Positions 8,999-21,714 are shown, numbered from the stretch's first letter. The stretch is 64,000 bases of DNA from Vibrio pacinii DSM 19139 (GCF_000711795.1 NZ_JONH01000011.1:179218-243217); one strand, 5' to 3'. Notes: generated from the letters alone by a model not told the origin. Program-made: numbers and translations.

Positions 8999-9385
8999 CT
9001 AGTCGACGAGAGGGTAAACACCATTGTCATCGTGCACTTCTTGCCCAGTGATAGGCGGATTGAATACACACGCCATAACCATAGGGGTATCTTTGTAGGC
9101 ACGCAGATAGTGTTCATCATGTTTATCTAAGATATACAGAGTACCCGGTTTAATTGGGTAAGTTTCACCACCAACGATTTCAATTTCACCTTCACCACTC
9201 ACGCAATAAACGGATTCAAGGTGGTTTTTGTAGTGTATGTGCGTTTGGGTATTTTCATAAATCGTCGTGATATGAAATGAAAAACCCATGTTGTCATCTT
9301 TAAGCAACATGCGAACACTTTCCCATGTCTCGGCGACGACTCTACGCTCACTGTTACGACACTCGTCTAATGTTCTGACTATCAT
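8999..9385 (-). CDS. ectC: L-ectoine synthase EctC
   Basis: The 128-residue cupin enzyme that cyclises N-gamma-acetyl-diaminobutyrate to ectoine in the cytoplasm. The [23 protein letters not shown] start, the cupin core with [19 protein letters not shown] and [12 protein letters not shown] (metal and substrate region), and the length are typical of EctC. It lies 15 bases after ectB. Confidence 0.97.
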   Translation of the reverse strand: MIVRTLDECRNSERRVVAETWESVRMLLKDDNMGFSFHITTIYENTQTHIHYKNHLESVYCVSGEGEIEIVGGETYPIKPGTLYILDKHDEHYLRAYKDTPMVMACVFNPPITGQEVHDDNGVYPLVD

Positions 9386-9400
9386 CTGTTATCCTTAATC

Positions 9401-10666
9401 TTATGATGCTTTTTTGATGTGTTTAGCGGCAACTTGATCCACTGACTTTTCAAAGATGGCTAGGCCTTCTTCAAGCTCTGATTCCGTGATGGTAAGTGGG
9501 CAGAAGAACTTCACTACTTCGTCATTCGGGCCTGCCGTTTCAATCACCATGCCATTGTTAAAACAGGCAGTTGTGATTTCATCCGAGATCTCGCCATCAT
9601 GACATTCAACGCCAATCATCATCCCGCGGCCTTTTTGCTGTAAAAACAGTTCAGGGTAGCGTTTGATATTTCGTTGAATCACGTCACTGACCTTATCAGC
9701 ACACAGTCCGATATGAGATTCGAATTGGTCATCAGCCCAATAGATCTCTAAAGCTTTGGCTGCCGTGACAAAAGCGTGGTTGTTACCGCGGAATGTACCG
9801 TTATGCTCACCAGGCTTCCATTCATCAAGCTCTGGCTTAAGTAAAACCACTGCCATCGGTAAACCGTAACCACCTATCGACTTCGAAAGTGTGACGATAT
9901 CAGGCGTGATACCTGCAGGTTCGAAACTGAAGAAGGTACCAGTACGACCACAACCTGCCTGAATATCATCAACAATCATTAAGATGTCATGCTGATCACA
10001 GATTTTTCGTAATCGTTGCAACCATTGATTAGAAGCAGCATTTAATCCACCTTCACCTTGAACGGTTTCGAGTAGAACAGCAGCAGGTTTGTCGATACCA
10101 GAAGAATTGTCATCAAGCATGGTTTCAAACAATTTTAAGCCATCGATATCGGCATAGCCTTCAAATGGAATTCGGGTGACATTGTTTAGACTGACTCCCG
10201 CACCCTGACGGTGGTGTTGGTTACCTGTTGCGGCTAAAGCGCCAGCAGTACAACCATGGAATCCATTAGTGAAAGCAACAATGGACTCTCGACCTTTCAC
10301 TTTACGCGCCAGTTTAAGTGCTGCTTCGACAGCATTGGTGCCTGTCGGGCCAGTAAACTGGACTTTATAGTTAAGGTCACGTGGCGCCAGAATGTAGTTC
10401 TTAAGCGCGGTCAGAAAGTCAGCTTTTGCTTGCGAGTGCATATCTAAGCCATGGGTGATCCCATCCATTTCGATATAATCGAGCAAAGCGAGTTTTAATA
10501 CAGGGTTATTGTGGCCGTAGTTCAGTGAACCAGCACCAGCTAGGAAATCAAGATAGCGTTCACCTTGTTCTGTCTCAAGCCAGCAGCCTTTGGCTTTATT
10601 AAACACCACTGGAAAACTGTTTGAATAAGAGCGAACTTTTGATTCCTGCTTTTTAAAAATATCCAT
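9401..10666 (-). CDS. ectB: Diaminobutyrate--2-oxoglutarate aminotransferase EctB
   Basis: A 421-residue class III PLP-dependent aminotransferase converting aspartate semialdehyde and glutamate to 2,4-diaminobutyrate, the first committed step of ectoine synthesis. Visible motifs are FTGPTGTNAVEAALKLARK (cofactor phosphate), DDIQAGCGRTGTFFSFE and the lysine in VTLSKSIGGYGLPMA. It sits between ectA (24 bases upstream) and ectC. Confidence 0.97.
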   Translation of the reverse strand: MDIFKKQESKVRSYSNSFPVVFNKAKGCWLETEQGERYLDFLAGAGSLNYGHNNPVLKLALLDYIEMDGITHGLDMHSQAKADFLTALKNYILAPRDLNYKVQFTGPTGTNAVEAALKLARKVKGRESIVAFTNGFHGCTAGALAATGNQHHRQGAGVSLNNVTRIPFEGYADIDGLKLFETMLDDNSSGIDKPAAVLLETVQGEGGLNAASNQWLQRLRKICDQHDILMIVDDIQAGCGRTGTFFSFEPAGITPDIVTLSKSIGGYGLPMAVVLLKPELDEWKPGEHNGTFRGNNHAFVTAAKALEIYWADDQFESHIGLCADKVSDVIQRNIKRYPELFLQQKGRGMMIGVECHDGEISDEITTACFNNGMVIETAGPNDEVVKFFCPLTITESELEEGLAIFEKSVDQVAAKHIKKAS

Positions 10667-10690
10667 GATGATACCGTTTCTAACTCCTGA

Positions 10691-11233
10691 TTATTGATTT
10701 TGGTTTAGTGGGATACGATACAAATATTCACTATCGTGTTTCCCTTTGAAATGTTGATGTTCATCGAGAAATTTACTTACTTCACCGTCGAGGCCTTTTT
10801 GTTGTTCGAGCTTGTTAAATAGCGCCCAAGACGCCTGATTGTCTTTAGTAATAGTGGTTTCTATCGCCGTTATATGGCTTAAGTTATTGCGTTCAAGCAA
10901 CGATGACAGCATAGTAAATGCCAACCCTTGACCACGAAAATCACGTCCGATAGCAACTTGCCAAATAAAGAGCGTGTCAGGTTGTTGCGGTTTTAAATAA
11001 GCGGAAATAAATCCAGCAACCTGCCCCTCTTTTTTAGCGATAACACAGGTATTACTAAAGTGAGTTGACTGAAGAAAGTTACAGTACGAAGAATTGACAT
11101 CTAACGGCGGGCAATCCGCAATTAATTGTGCAACGCCATCGCCATCTTCAGCACAAGGCTGAGAGAGTTCCCACTCTGATTGAAGCGTATCCTGTATCTC
11201 AGGGTAGATAACCCAAGGTGCTGAAGAAATCAT
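10691..11233 (-). CDS. ectA: L-2,4-diaminobutyrate acetyltransferase EctA
   Basis: A 180-residue GNAT acetyltransferase that transfers an acetyl group from acetyl-CoA to diaminobutyrate. The CoA-binding motif is VAIGRDFRGQGLAFTML. First gene of ectABC-ask, the osmoprotectant operon. I use ATG 11233 (MISSAPWV); an in-frame ATG at 11245 sits almost directly on the AAGGAA sequence and is less likely. Confidence 0.93.
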   Translation of the reverse strand: MISSAPWVIYPEIQDTLQSEWELSQPCAEDGDGVAQLIADCPPLDVNSSYCNFLQSTHFSNTCVIAKKEGQVAGFISAYLKPQQPDTLFIWQVAIGRDFRGQGLAFTMLSSLLERNNLSHITAIETTITKDNQASWALFNKLEQQKGLDGEVSKFLDEHQHFKGKHDSEYLYRIPLNQNQ

Positions 11234-11272
11234 ATATAAAAACATTTCCTTTGAACTCTAAACAATTTCTGC

Positions 11273-11301
11273 ATTTAATATCCGCTAAACCCCACTAACA
11301 A
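11273..11301 (-). promoter_or_regulatory. Candidate ectA promoter
   Basis: On the minus strand, -35 TTGTTA (11301-11296), a 17-base spacer and -10 TTAAAT (11278-11273) would give a transcript starting near 11267, about 34 bases before the ectA ATG. Confidence 0.5.
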
Positions 11302-11330
11302 ATCAAATTCAATTCGGTTATACAGGCAAA

Positions 11331-11352
11331 AAATGTGACGAATATCACATAA
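11331..11352. promoter_or_regulatory. CRP-like site upstream of ectA
   Basis: TGTGA (11334-11338), six bases, then TCACA (11345-11349) give perfect CRP/cAMP half-sites with A/T-rich flanks. It is centred about 75 bases upstream of the inferred ectA start point and is shared with the divergent TPR gene. Confidence 0.7.
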
Positions 11353-11524
11353 AATGCGTAAATATTGCTTAGTGGCCTAAATATATCCTTGATGTGAATT
11401 CAGACATGGTACAGTTAGCGCCCGCGCGTTTCTGGCGAGCTTAATTGTCAAGATAACGTATTAAACCGATAACAGATTTGTTAAGGTTTATCTTGAACAA
11501 ACAAATAGATAAATGGACGCGGAT

Positions 11525-12376
11525 ATGCGATTTTGGATAACTTTCACCTCTTTGCTGTGGGTTCTTTTCAGTACACCGAGCTTGGCTGAGCAAACAGCCT
11601 ATTCAGATTCTGAACTACTCGACCGACCTTTAATGGAACGCTACATTCTTGATGAGTTAAAAGCGCTTCGCCAAGACCAGCAAGACTTGGAGCGCAGACT
11701 AATCGTGCAAATTACCGACCGAGAACTTAGCGTCGCTGACAAGTCGCTCAATTATGCCAACGTGACCGTGACCTATTTCTTCTACATCATTGCAGGTGTT
11801 GCTTCACTGATTGCTTTAGTCGGTTGGCAGTCATTACGTGAATTCAAAAACAACACCACAGAGATGGCCGATAAACGTCTCGACTCAATTGCAAGTGTGT
11901 ATGAAAAGAAATTTGGCGCTCTTGAAAGAGATCTGAAACGCAAGACACGTATTATCAGTGAAAACAACAAAGAGATTGAGAAAATCAATGAGATCCACAA
12001 CCTGTGGTTAAGGGCGCAAAGTATGCCAACCCCAGAGCAGAGAATGGATGTTTTTGATGAAATTTTAACTATCAGACCAGGTGATCTTGAAGCTTTGACC
12101 TATAAAGCTGATGCGGCAATGGAAATTAGAGAGTATCACTGGGCGCTCAGTTTATGTAACCGTGTTTTGGATCTTGATACCAGCAATGGTCCTGCGCTTT
12201 ATCAACGAGCTTGTGCCTATTCACGTCTCGGAGTTGAAGAGCAAGCGATAGAAGATCTAGAAAAAGCCATTGAAGCTAGCCCATCAATTAGCGATCTTAT
12301 TGATACCGAGCCCGACCTAGAAGGTCTGCATGGTAATCCGCGATTTGATGCCTTGATTCCAGTTCATAACGAGTAG
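11525..12376 (+). CDS. Membrane-anchored TPR protein
   Basis: A 283-residue protein with an N-terminal signal sequence (MRFWITFTSLLWVLFSTPSLA), a short periplasmic coil, one membrane segment (about YFFYIIAGVASLIALVGW), a coiled coil, and C-terminal tetratricopeptide repeats (ALTYKADAAMEIREYHWAL; GPALYQRACAYSRLGVEEQAIEDLEKAIE). The repeats imply protein-protein contacts. The in-frame ATG at 11513 has no ribosome-binding site, so I prefer 11525. Its function is unknown. It diverges from ectA, but no functional link is evident. Confidence 0.75.
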   Translation: MRFWITFTSLLWVLFSTPSLAEQTAYSDSELLDRPLMERYILDELKALRQDQQDLERRLIVQITDRELSVADKSLNYANVTVTYFFYIIAGVASLIALVGWQSLREFKNNTTEMADKRLDSIASVYEKKFGALERDLKRKTRIISENNKEIEKINEIHNLWLRAQSMPTPEQRMDVFDEILTIRPGDLEALTYKADAAMEIREYHWALSLCNRVLDLDTSNGPALYQRACAYSRLGVEEQAIEDLEKAIEASPSISDLIDTEPDLEGLHGNPRFDALIPVHNE

Positions 12377-12392
12377 CATCGATACAATTAAA

Positions 12393-12420
12393 AAAAAGCC
12401 CATTCAACAATGGGCTTTTT
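12393..12420. terminator. Bidirectional terminator between the TPR gene and hisI
   Basis: 12-bp arms (AAAAAGCCCATT, 12393-12404; AATGGGCTTTTT, 12409-12420) with loop CAAC. The A/T ends supply T-runs on both strands, so it ends both the TPR gene and the his operon. Confidence 0.9.
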
Positions 12421-12445
12421 CATCATTCAAACTCATCAATGAGGG

Positions 12446-13077
12446 TTATTTATGGCGTTCTTTGAGTTTGTTCACCACATCATTCATCGACAAGCCTTGG
12501 TCTTGTAATAACACCATTAAATGGTAAATCAAGTCAGCGGATTCACAGACTAACTCCGCTTTATCACCCGACGTCGCCGCAAGCGCGACTTCAACGCCTT
12601 CTTCACCCACTTTCTGCGAAATACGTTTGGTGCCACGAGCATAAAGACTGGCGGTGTAAGAGGAATCTGGGTCGGCACTCTTGCGGGCAGCCAATAGCTG
12701 CTCAAGCTGATGAAGCCACACCATTTGTGACTCTTCTTGTGCATCGCCATCCCAACAGGTTGTGGTACCTGTATGGCACGTAGGGCCAATGGGATTCACT
12801 TTCACCAGCAACGTATCGTTGTCGCAATCAAGTGACATATTCACCAGTTGCAATACGTTACCCGAGGTTTCTCCTTTAGTCCAAAGACGTTGTTTAGTCC
12901 GAGAAAAAAACGTCACTTGACCCGTTTCCCCTGTTTTCGACAACGCGTCTTTATTCATATAGCCCATCATCAGCACTTGGCTTGACTGGTAATCTTGTAC
13001 AATGGCAGGAACTAAACCATCCACCTTGCTCCAATCGATTCGCTCGGATAGCGAACTTACTTCGGCGGCTTTCAAAC

Positions 13078-13081
<4 letters not shown>
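12446..13081 (-). CDS. hisI: Bifunctional phosphoribosyl-AMP cyclohydrolase / phosphoribosyl-ATP diphosphatase HisIE
   Basis: A 211-residue fusion catalysing the second and third steps of histidine synthesis. The N-terminal cyclohydrolase domain has [40 protein letters not shown] and the zinc-cysteine region [12 protein letters not shown]. The C-terminal pyrophosphohydrolase domain has [14 protein letters not shown]. It overlaps hisF by four bases and is the last gene of the operon. Confidence 0.97.
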
Positions 13082-14582
<1,501 letters not shown>

Positions 14583-15197
14583 TTATAATTCTAAGAAGTT
14601 TTGAATCAGCTTCGCGCCCGCTTTTGAAGAACGCTCGGGGTGAAATTGCACACCGTAGTAGTTGCCACTTTGCAAGGCTGCCGTGAACGGTTGGCCATAC
14701 TCACACTGAGCAATGGTATAACTACCAACAGGCATGGCAAAACTGTGGACAAAGTAGAAATACTCACCCTGTTCAATGTCCTTGAAAAGTGGATTGCCTT
14801 CTTTAGCCGAGACCGTATTCCACCCCATATGTGGCAGCGGTAAATCTCGAGTTTGCAATCGCTTTACTTCACCATCACACAAACCTAAGCAATCAACTTG
14901 CTCATCCGCTTTCTGACCTTTTTCTTGAGACACTTTGCCAAGCAACTGCATACCTAAGCAAATACCAAGTAACGGTTTTTCTACTTGTTTAACGAGCTCA
15001 ATGAGGTCACGTTCTGCAAGATTTTTCATCGCCTCGCTAGCAGTACCAACGCCGGGCAGGAACAGTTTGTCAGCGCCGAGTACCACTTGCGGCTGTTTTG
15101 AAATGGTGACTTGATAGCCTAAACGTTGGATAGCAAATTTGACCGAAGAAACGTTGGCACAACCAGTATCAATAATTACAATTTTTTGCTCTGTCAT
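14583..15197 (-). CDS. hisH: Imidazole glycerol phosphate synthase glutaminase subunit HisH
   Basis: A 204-residue class I glutamine amidotransferase supplying ammonia to HisF. The nucleophile Cys lies in GICLGMQLL and the His-Glu pair in [10 protein letters not shown]. Located between hisB and hisA in the conserved order. Confidence 0.98.
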   Translation of the reverse strand: MTEQKIVIIDTGCANVSSVKFAIQRLGYQVTISKQPQVVLGADKLFLPGVGTASEAMKNLAERDLIELVKQVEKPLLGICLGMQLLGKVSQEKGQKADEQVDCLGLCDGEVKRLQTRDLPLPHMGWNTVSAKEGNPLFKDIEQGEYFYFVHSFAMPVGSYTIAQCEYGQPFTAALQSGNYYGVQFHPERSSKAGAKLIQNFLEL

Positions 15198-15209
15198 AGT
15201 TTCGCCCCG

Positions 15210-16283
15210 CTACAGCACGCCTTTACTGCTTGGCAACTCAGTGCCTTCCACTTTGATTGCCTGACGCAATGTCCGACCAAACGCTTTAAACAAACTTTCA
15301 ATAATGTGGTGGTCGTTGTCACCAGCAGACGATAAGTGCAAAGTACAAGCCAATGTATCGGTGAGAGAGCGGAAAAAGTGCACTACCATCTCTGTTGACA
15401 GGTCGCCGACTTGCTCACGACTGAACTTAGCATCAAATTTCAGATAAGGACGGCCTGATAAATCAAGCGCACATTGAGCCAAACACTCATCCATAGGCAA
15501 ACTGAAACCAAAACGACCAATGCCGCGTTTGTCACCCAGCGCTTCTTTTAAAGCCTGACCAAGCGCCAAAGCAGTATCTTCGATAGTGTGGTGATCATCG
15601 ATATGCAAATCGCCTTCGACCTGACAAACCATTTGAAAGCCGCCGTGAGTCGCAATTTGGTCTAACATATGATCAAAGAAGCCTAGGCCTGTAGAAATCT
15701 TATTGCCGCCTTGCTCATCTAAATTAACCTTGACGCGTATGTCGGTCTCTTTAGTGGTACGCACCACTTCAGCAACACGCGCTGTTACGGTCAAATCCTT
15801 GAGGATTTGTGGCCAATTCATCATATCAGGGTGATACTGTATACCACGAATCGCCATATTTTCGGCCAACTGCAAATCCGTTACACGGTCACCGATAACC
15901 ACTGAATGTTGAAAATCAACTTTACCGCCTTGCAGGTACTCTTTGACCATGCCTAGCTTGGGTTTACGACAGGCACAGTTATCTTGTTCAAAGTGCGGAC
16001 AGATAAGAACGTCATCAAATTTAACTCCCTGCGATTCGAAGATCTCCATCATCATATTATGCGGTGCATCGAAGTCTTGTTGTGGGTAGCTGTCTGTTCC
16101 TAGGCCATCTTGGTTGGTAACCATAACCAGGCGATAACCTGCATCTTGCAGAGCTAAAAGGCTTGGAATGACCAATGGCTCTAATTTGAGTTTATCTAAG
16201 CGATCGACTTGAAAATCGACTGGTGGCTCGACAATCAAAGTGCCATCACGATCAATAAATAAGATTTTTTGTTGTTTGCTCAC
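15210..16283 (-). CDS. hisB: Bifunctional histidinol-phosphatase / imidazoleglycerol-phosphate dehydratase HisB
   Basis: A 357-residue fusion enzyme. The N-terminal HAD phosphatase has FIDRDGTL and a zinc-binding cysteine cluster ([15 protein letters not shown]). The C-terminal dehydratase has [31 protein letters not shown] and [18 protein letters not shown]. The fusion is the arrangement seen in enterobacteria and vibrios. Confidence 0.97.
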   Translation of the reverse strand: MSKQQKILFIDRDGTLIVEPPVDFQVDRLDKLKLEPLVIPSLLALQDAGYRLVMVTNQDGLGTDSYPQQDFDAPHNMMMEIFESQGVKFDDVLICPHFEQDNCACRKPKLGMVKEYLQGGKVDFQHSVVIGDRVTDLQLAENMAIRGIQYHPDMMNWPQILKDLTVTARVAEVVRTTKETDIRVKVNLDEQGGNKISTGLGFFDHMLDQIATHGGFQMVCQVEGDLHIDDHHTIEDTALALGQALKEALGDKRGIGRFGFSLPMDECLAQCALDLSGRPYLKFDAKFSREQVGDLSTEMVVHFFRSLTDTLACTLHLSSAGDNDHHIIESLFKAFGRTLRQAIKVEGTELPSSKGVL

Positions 16284-16345
16284 TCGAACTTCCTTATTTC
16301 AAATTGGTTAGCACTGAGAAACATCGTCAGTGCCAAAGATTCTTT

Positions 16346-17398
<1,053 letters not shown>

Positions 17399-18700
17399 TT
17401 ACGCATTCTCTTTGGCAGCAAGTTTCTCAATACGGATCGTCACGGCTCGTTTGTGCGCATCGAGCCCTTCCGCTTCTGCCATCGTCACTACCGTAGGGGC
17501 AAGGTTTTTCAGCCCTTGTTGCGTCAGCTCTTGCACCGTCATCCGTTTAGAGAAATCCGCTAACCCTAAACTTGAGTAAGTACGCGTATAACCATAGGTA
17601 GGCAGTACGTGGTTAGTACCTGATGCGTAGTCACCCGCAGATTCTGGTGACCAATCGCCTAGGAAAATAGACCCGGCATTATCGAGCAGCGGCAATAGTT
17701 CACGCGGATTTTTGGTCTGGACAATCAGGTGCTCAGGGCCATAGTAATTAGAGATCGCTACCGACTGAGTGATAGACTCCGCGATAATAACCAGGCTCGA
17801 TGCCAAGGCTTGCTGGGCAATATCTGCGCGCGAAAGCAGTTTCAGTTGACGCTGAACCGCATCGGTCACTTGGTCAGCAATAATTGGTGATGGCGTGACT
17901 AACACCACTTGCGAGTCTGGCCCGTGCTCGGCTTGGCTGAGTAAATCGGCGGCAATAAAGTCGGCATCGGCGGTTTCATCGGCAAGCACAAGAACTTCAG
18001 AAGGCCCCGCCGGCATATCAATCGCGGCGCCGCGGAAATCATTACTGACCTGACGTTTTGCTTCTGTTACGTACGCATTACCAGGGCCATAAATTTTATC
18101 GACTTTCTCGACGGTTTCGGTTCCGTAGGCCATAGACGCAACGGCTTGAGCACCGCCGACGTTATACACTTCATCAATACCACACAGTTTTGCGACATAA
18201 AGAATTTCATCGGCGATCGGTGGAGGTGAACACAACACTACTTTGCGACATCCAGCAATTTTCGCCGGAACCCCAAGCATCAGTACGGTTGATGGCAGTG
18301 GAGCACTTCCCCCTGGGATATAGAGGCCGACTTTCTGAATCGCACGAGTTACCTGTTCGCACATCACGCCCGGCTGAGTCTCGACCTTGATCGGCTGTGG
18401 TTTTTGCGCCTTGTGGAACTTAGCAATATTGTCATACGCTTGTTCAAGCGCTTGCTTCATCTTGGTGGATAAACGCAAACACGCTTCGTCTATCTCGGCA
18501 CTTGAAACTCGAATCGATTGCGGCCTTACGCCATCAAATTTTTCAGTTAGCGCAAGCAACGCCGAGTCGCCATCTTGACGAACTTGACCAATCAAGTCGG
18601 CCACTGCCGCCGTAATGTTTGCGCCTTGCGTGATTGCTGGACGCTCAAGGATCGACGCTTGCTGCGATTCACTTAATGATTGCCAAACTACCGTTCTCAT
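17399..18700 (-). CDS. hisD: Histidinol dehydrogenase HisD
   Basis: A 433-residue zinc-dependent NAD enzyme for the last two oxidations to histidine. Motifs include [24 protein letters not shown], the [13 protein letters not shown] region, [28 protein letters not shown] and a C-terminal TNHVLPTYG. It lies five bases downstream of hisG. Confidence 0.98.
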   Translation of the reverse strand: MRTVVWQSLSESQQASILERPAITQGANITAAVADLIGQVRQDGDSALLALTEKFDGVRPQSIRVSSAEIDEACLRLSTKMKQALEQAYDNIAKFHKAQKPQPIKVETQPGVMCEQVTRAIQKVGLYIPGGSAPLPSTVLMLGVPAKIAGCRKVVLCSPPPIADEILYVAKLCGIDEVYNVGGAQAVASMAYGTETVEKVDKIYGPGNAYVTEAKRQVSNDFRGAAIDMPAGPSEVLVLADETADADFIAADLLSQAEHGPDSQVVLVTPSPIIADQVTDAVQRQLKLLSRADIAQQALASSLVIIAESITQSVAISNYYGPEHLIVQTKNPRELLPLLDNAGSIFLGDWSPESAGDYASGTNHVLPTYGYTRTYSSLGLADFSKRMTVQELTQQGLKNLAPTVVTMAEAEGLDAHKRAVTIRIEKLAAKENA

Positions 18701-18705
18701 CGCGC

Positions 18706-19602
18706 TTACCCCATCATTTTTTCAATTGGTAGGACTAGAATCGAACTCGCCCCTAGCTCTTTTAACTGTTCCATGGTTTCCCAAAATAAATTTTCGGTAC
18801 TGACAAGATGAATGGCGACTTTTTCTTGATCGCTCGACAAAGGCAAAACGGTTGGGTCTTCCGCACCCGGCAGGAGTGCTTTAATTTGTTCAAGCTTGCT
18901 AACTGGCGCGTGTAACATGATGTATTTAGATTCTTTTGCTTGCTGAACGCCTTGCATGCGAGTAAGCAGTTTTTCAATCAACGCGGTCTTGTCTGCATCA
19001 AACTCACCCAGTCGCTGGATTAGCGTGGCTTTTGATTCAAAGATCACTTCGGCTTCTTTGAGGCCGTTTGCTTCCAAAGTTGCACCGGTAGAGACTAAGT
19101 CAGCAATCGCATCCGCTAGACCTGCTCGCGGCGCTACTTCGACAGAGCCCGTCAACATACAAGTCGAAAATGGCACGCCTTGTTTATCCATATAGGCTTT
19201 TAGTAATTGTGGGTAGGTAGTGGCAATTCGCTTACCAGCCAAATCTTGAGGGCCCTGATACTCTTCATCTTTATCCAGTGCGATAGAGAGTCGGCAACCA
19301 CCAAAATCTAAACGGCGCAGTGAAACATATTCGCTTGGCTCTCCAAGAGCTTTACGATCAAGTCGAACTTCTTCTAGCTCGTTCTCACCAATGAACCCCA
19401 AATCAACCACACCATCCATAATCAGACCCGGAATGTCGTCATCTCGCACTAATAGCAGATCGATGGGCATGTTCTCAGCGTGGACGACCAAACGCTCACC
19501 CATTACATTAAACTTCACACCACACTGTTTAAGCAGAGCTTGGCTCTCTTTACTTAGGCGACCTTTCTTTTGGATGGCGATTCTTAAGCGTTGTGTCTGC
19601 AT
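18706..19602 (-). CDS. hisG: ATP phosphoribosyltransferase HisG
   Basis: The 298-residue first enzyme of the histidine pathway, long form with a C-terminal ACT-like regulatory domain for histidine feedback. [16 protein letters not shown] opens the catalytic domain and [16 protein letters not shown] is the PRPP-binding loop. The ATG at 19602 is preceded by AGGGA seven bases upstream and gives the usual HisG length; nine upstream in-frame codons are not needed. Confidence 0.97.
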   Translation of the reverse strand: MQTQRLRIAIQKKGRLSKESQALLKQCGVKFNVMGERLVVHAENMPIDLLLVRDDDIPGLIMDGVVDLGFIGENELEEVRLDRKALGEPSEYVSLRRLDFGGCRLSIALDKDEEYQGPQDLAGKRIATTYPQLLKAYMDKQGVPFSTCMLTGSVEVAPRAGLADAIADLVSTGATLEANGLKEAEVIFESKATLIQRLGEFDADKTALIEKLLTRMQGVQQAKESKYIMLHAPVSKLEQIKALLPGAEDPTVLPLSSDQEKVAIHLVSTENLFWETMEQLKELGASSILVLPIEKMMG

Positions 19603-19649
19603 GACTTTATCCCTGTGCAAATTTTTCAAATATGTAATTTCTAAACTGT

Positions 19650-19764
19650 AAAACTAAAAAACCCTCGGAAGAGTGTATCTCCCGAGGGTTCTAAATCTTG
19701 TAATTTGCGATTTTAGCCTCCGGGAGTTTCCTATCTCCCGGGTATGCGCGCATCTCCCGAAAGA
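19650..19764 (-). promoter_or_regulatory. Histidine-operon attenuator
   Basis: The terminator arms AACCCTCGG (19660-19668) and CCGAGGGTT (19682-19690) are followed on the minus strand by TTTTTTAG. Upstream, three copies of CGGGAGAT (minus strand) and an intervening CTCCCGGAGG can pair in alternative ways. That is the 1:2, 2:3, 3:4 switching expected of ribosome-mediated attenuation controlled by the His-rich leader just before it. Confidence 0.88.
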
Positions 19765-19869
19765 CTAGATTGGGTGATGATGGTGATGAATGTTCATTCC
19801 GATTAGGCGCATAGTTAATAAGCTCTTCAGTTTCGCTTGGTTGATATCCACACTAACTAAGGCGGACAT
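19765..19869 (-). CDS. hisL: His operon leader peptide HisL
   Basis: The reading frame ends with five consecutive His codons (CAT CAC CAT CAT CAC) then Pro-Ile-stop, which defines a histidine attenuation leader. Three in-frame ATGs are possible: 19869 (34 residues), 19812 (MRLIGMNIHHHHHPI, 15 residues) and 19797 (MNIHHHHHPI, 10 residues). None has a strong ribosome-binding site. Histidyl-tRNA shortage would stall the ribosome here and allow read-through into hisG. Confidence 0.8.
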   Translation of the reverse strand: MSALVSVDINQAKLKSLLTMRLIGMNIHHHHHPI

Positions 19870-19917
19870 TTTTTTCAACTATTTATTTAAACTTTTTTCA
19901 ATTTGTATATAACAAAT

Positions 19918-19943
19918 AAAAAGGGAGCTAACGCTCCCTTTTT
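19918..19943 (-). terminator. Terminator of the NhaC-family gene
   Basis: 11-bp arms AAAAAGGGAGC (19918-19928) and GCTCCCTTTTT (19933-19943) with loop TAAC. The minus-strand T-run ends at 19918, only about 50 bases before the his leader, so the his promoter must lie in the A/T-rich 19870-19917 segment. Confidence 0.85.
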
Positions 19944-19964
19944 ATACGACTGAATGACAATAAG

Positions 19965-21566
19965 TTAGGCGTCGCTACACACCGCCATTTTTGATCTAGA
20001 GAGAACCGAAAGCAGTACACAAACCGCAATAAAGCTCACCGTTGCAGCCGCAAAAGAGATCGCGACCGAAGCCGTCATACCTAAGGTAATGAAGCCGATA
20101 CACGATACAACCGCGACGGACAAGGCATAAGGTAGCTGAGTAGCGACGTGATCAATGTGATTACAGCGCGCCCCCGTTGACGACAAAATGGTGGTATCTG
20201 AAATGGGTGAACAGTGATCACCAAATACCGAACCAGCCAGCACCGCGCTCAACATTGGCAGCATCAGAGCCAAGTCGGTTGCGCCCGCCATGTCACCAGC
20301 GATAGGAAGCATAATCCCAAATGTTCCCCATGAAGTACCGGTCGAGAACGCCATCAAACCGGACAATAAGAACAAGATCACCGGTAACCAGTGTGGATTA
20401 ATATTACCCTGAACTAGTGATGATAGGTATTTACCCGTGTTCATGTCACCAATAACCGAACCGATTGTCCATGCGAAGACAAGAATTAAAATCGCACCGA
20501 ACATAGATTTTGCACCAATCCACAACGTGCGTGTGATCTCGCCTGTGGCAATCCCTTGTTTGATCACCGTAAATAGCGCAACCGCCAAGCCAACTAAACC
20601 ACCGTAGATCAGTGACATGCCAACATCGGTATTTTCAAACGCGCCGAGTAGATTAAATTGATGGCCATCTGCGGCCAATGCTTGACCACCGGTGTAAAGC
20701 ATCGAGGCGATAGTGGCTACAATAAGAAATACAATCGGTAACACTAGATCTGAAACTTTACCGCCTTCGCTCTCAACAATATCAAGCTCTTCATTAAGTT
20801 CATGAGCTTCTTGGGCATCATCAGCTTGCTCTTTGGCAAAGCCATGACCGCGCGAAGCGGTGATCTCATGGTCGCGCATTTTACCAATATCTAGGCCAAA
20901 CCATGCAACAGCAAAGACCATCAATAGAGCAAAAATTGCATAGAAGTTCATCGGGATCAATCGAACATACGCGCCAAGCGCAGAGTACTCAGTTATACCG
21001 TGAGAAACTAAGATGCCACCGATGATCGTCATGATGTACGCACCCCAGCTTGATGCTGGCATGATCACACACATAGGCGCTGCAGTAGAATCAAGAATAT
21101 ACGCGAGTTTAGCTCGTGATACATAAAAACGGTCAGTGACCGGACGAGAAATCGCCCCCACAGCTAAACTGTTAAAGTAATCATCGACAAAGATAAACAC
21201 GCCAAGAAACGCAGCCAAAAGCTTTGAGCCCCGCTTACTTTTAACGCGAGTTTGTGCCCATTCGGCAAATGCACGAGTACCGCCTGACAATGTCAGTAAA
21301 GCGGTCATCATTCCAAGCAGAATAAGGAAACCGACAATACTCATGTTCCAAGTGTTAATACCACCGTCTTCAATAAAAACACTCGAAACGGTCGTGCCAA
21401 CGTAGCCAGCAGCATTGGTTAGCGAGTAGTCGTTAAGCAAAACCGCGCCAAGTGCGATACCAACACCAAGCGAAACCAGCACACGGCGAGTAATGATAGC
21501 TAAACTCAAAGCCACAAGTGGTGGCAAAAGAGATAAAGGAGATAATGCAAAATCAATTAAATTCAT
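19965..21566 (-). CDS. NhaC-family carrier, probably a lysine transporter (LysW-like)
   Basis: A 533-residue polytopic inner-membrane carrier of the NhaC Na+/H+ antiporter family. Conserved segments include FIFVDDYFNSLAVGAISRPVTDR, TSWGTFGIMLPIAGDM, FGDHCSPISDTTILSSTGARCNHIDHVATQLPYA and a hydrophilic acidic loop mid-protein. Start ATG 21566 is preceded by GAAG; 24 more open codons upstream fall in the riboswitch expression platform. The lysine riboswitch upstream argues that the real cargo is lysine, or sodium/lysine exchange, rather than sodium alone. From memory, NhaC-type lysine carriers under LYS elements have been called LysW. Confidence 0.85.
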   Translation of the reverse strand: MNLIDFALSPLSLLPPLVALSLAIITRRVLVSLGVGIALGAVLLNDYSLTNAAGYVGTTVSSVFIEDGGINTWNMSIVGFLILLGMMTALLTLSGGTRAFAEWAQTRVKSKRGSKLLAAFLGVFIFVDDYFNSLAVGAISRPVTDRFYVSRAKLAYILDSTAAPMCVIMPASSWGAYIMTIIGGILVSHGITEYSALGAYVRLIPMNFYAIFALLMVFAVAWFGLDIGKMRDHEITASRGHGFAKEQADDAQEAHELNEELDIVESEGGKVSDLVLPIVFLIVATIASMLYTGGQALAADGHQFNLLGAFENTDVGMSLIYGGLVGLAVALFTVIKQGIATGEITRTLWIGAKSMFGAILILVFAWTIGSVIGDMNTGKYLSSLVQGNINPHWLPVILFLLSGLMAFSTGTSWGTFGIMLPIAGDMAGATDLALMLPMLSAVLAGSVFGDHCSPISDTTILSSTGARCNHIDHVATQLPYALSVAVVSCIGFITLGMTASVAISFAAATVSFIAVCVLLSVLSRSKMAVCSDA

Positions 21567-21714
21567 GATCTTCAAAAACCAGTAATAAATGGTTAGAGAT
21601 CTACTGCAGACTAATTGCAGGAATTCATTTCCAAACAATTGAGTTGAAATAAGCGATAGGTAAGCGAATGCTTTACCCAGCCCTACAGTAGCGCTCCATA
21701 GTTTAACAAATTAT

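Noticed and set aside
21567..21638. N-terminal extension of the NhaC-family protein
   Set aside because: The frame is open 24 codons upstream of ATG 21566, but these lie in the riboswitch expression platform and the sequence does not look like protein.
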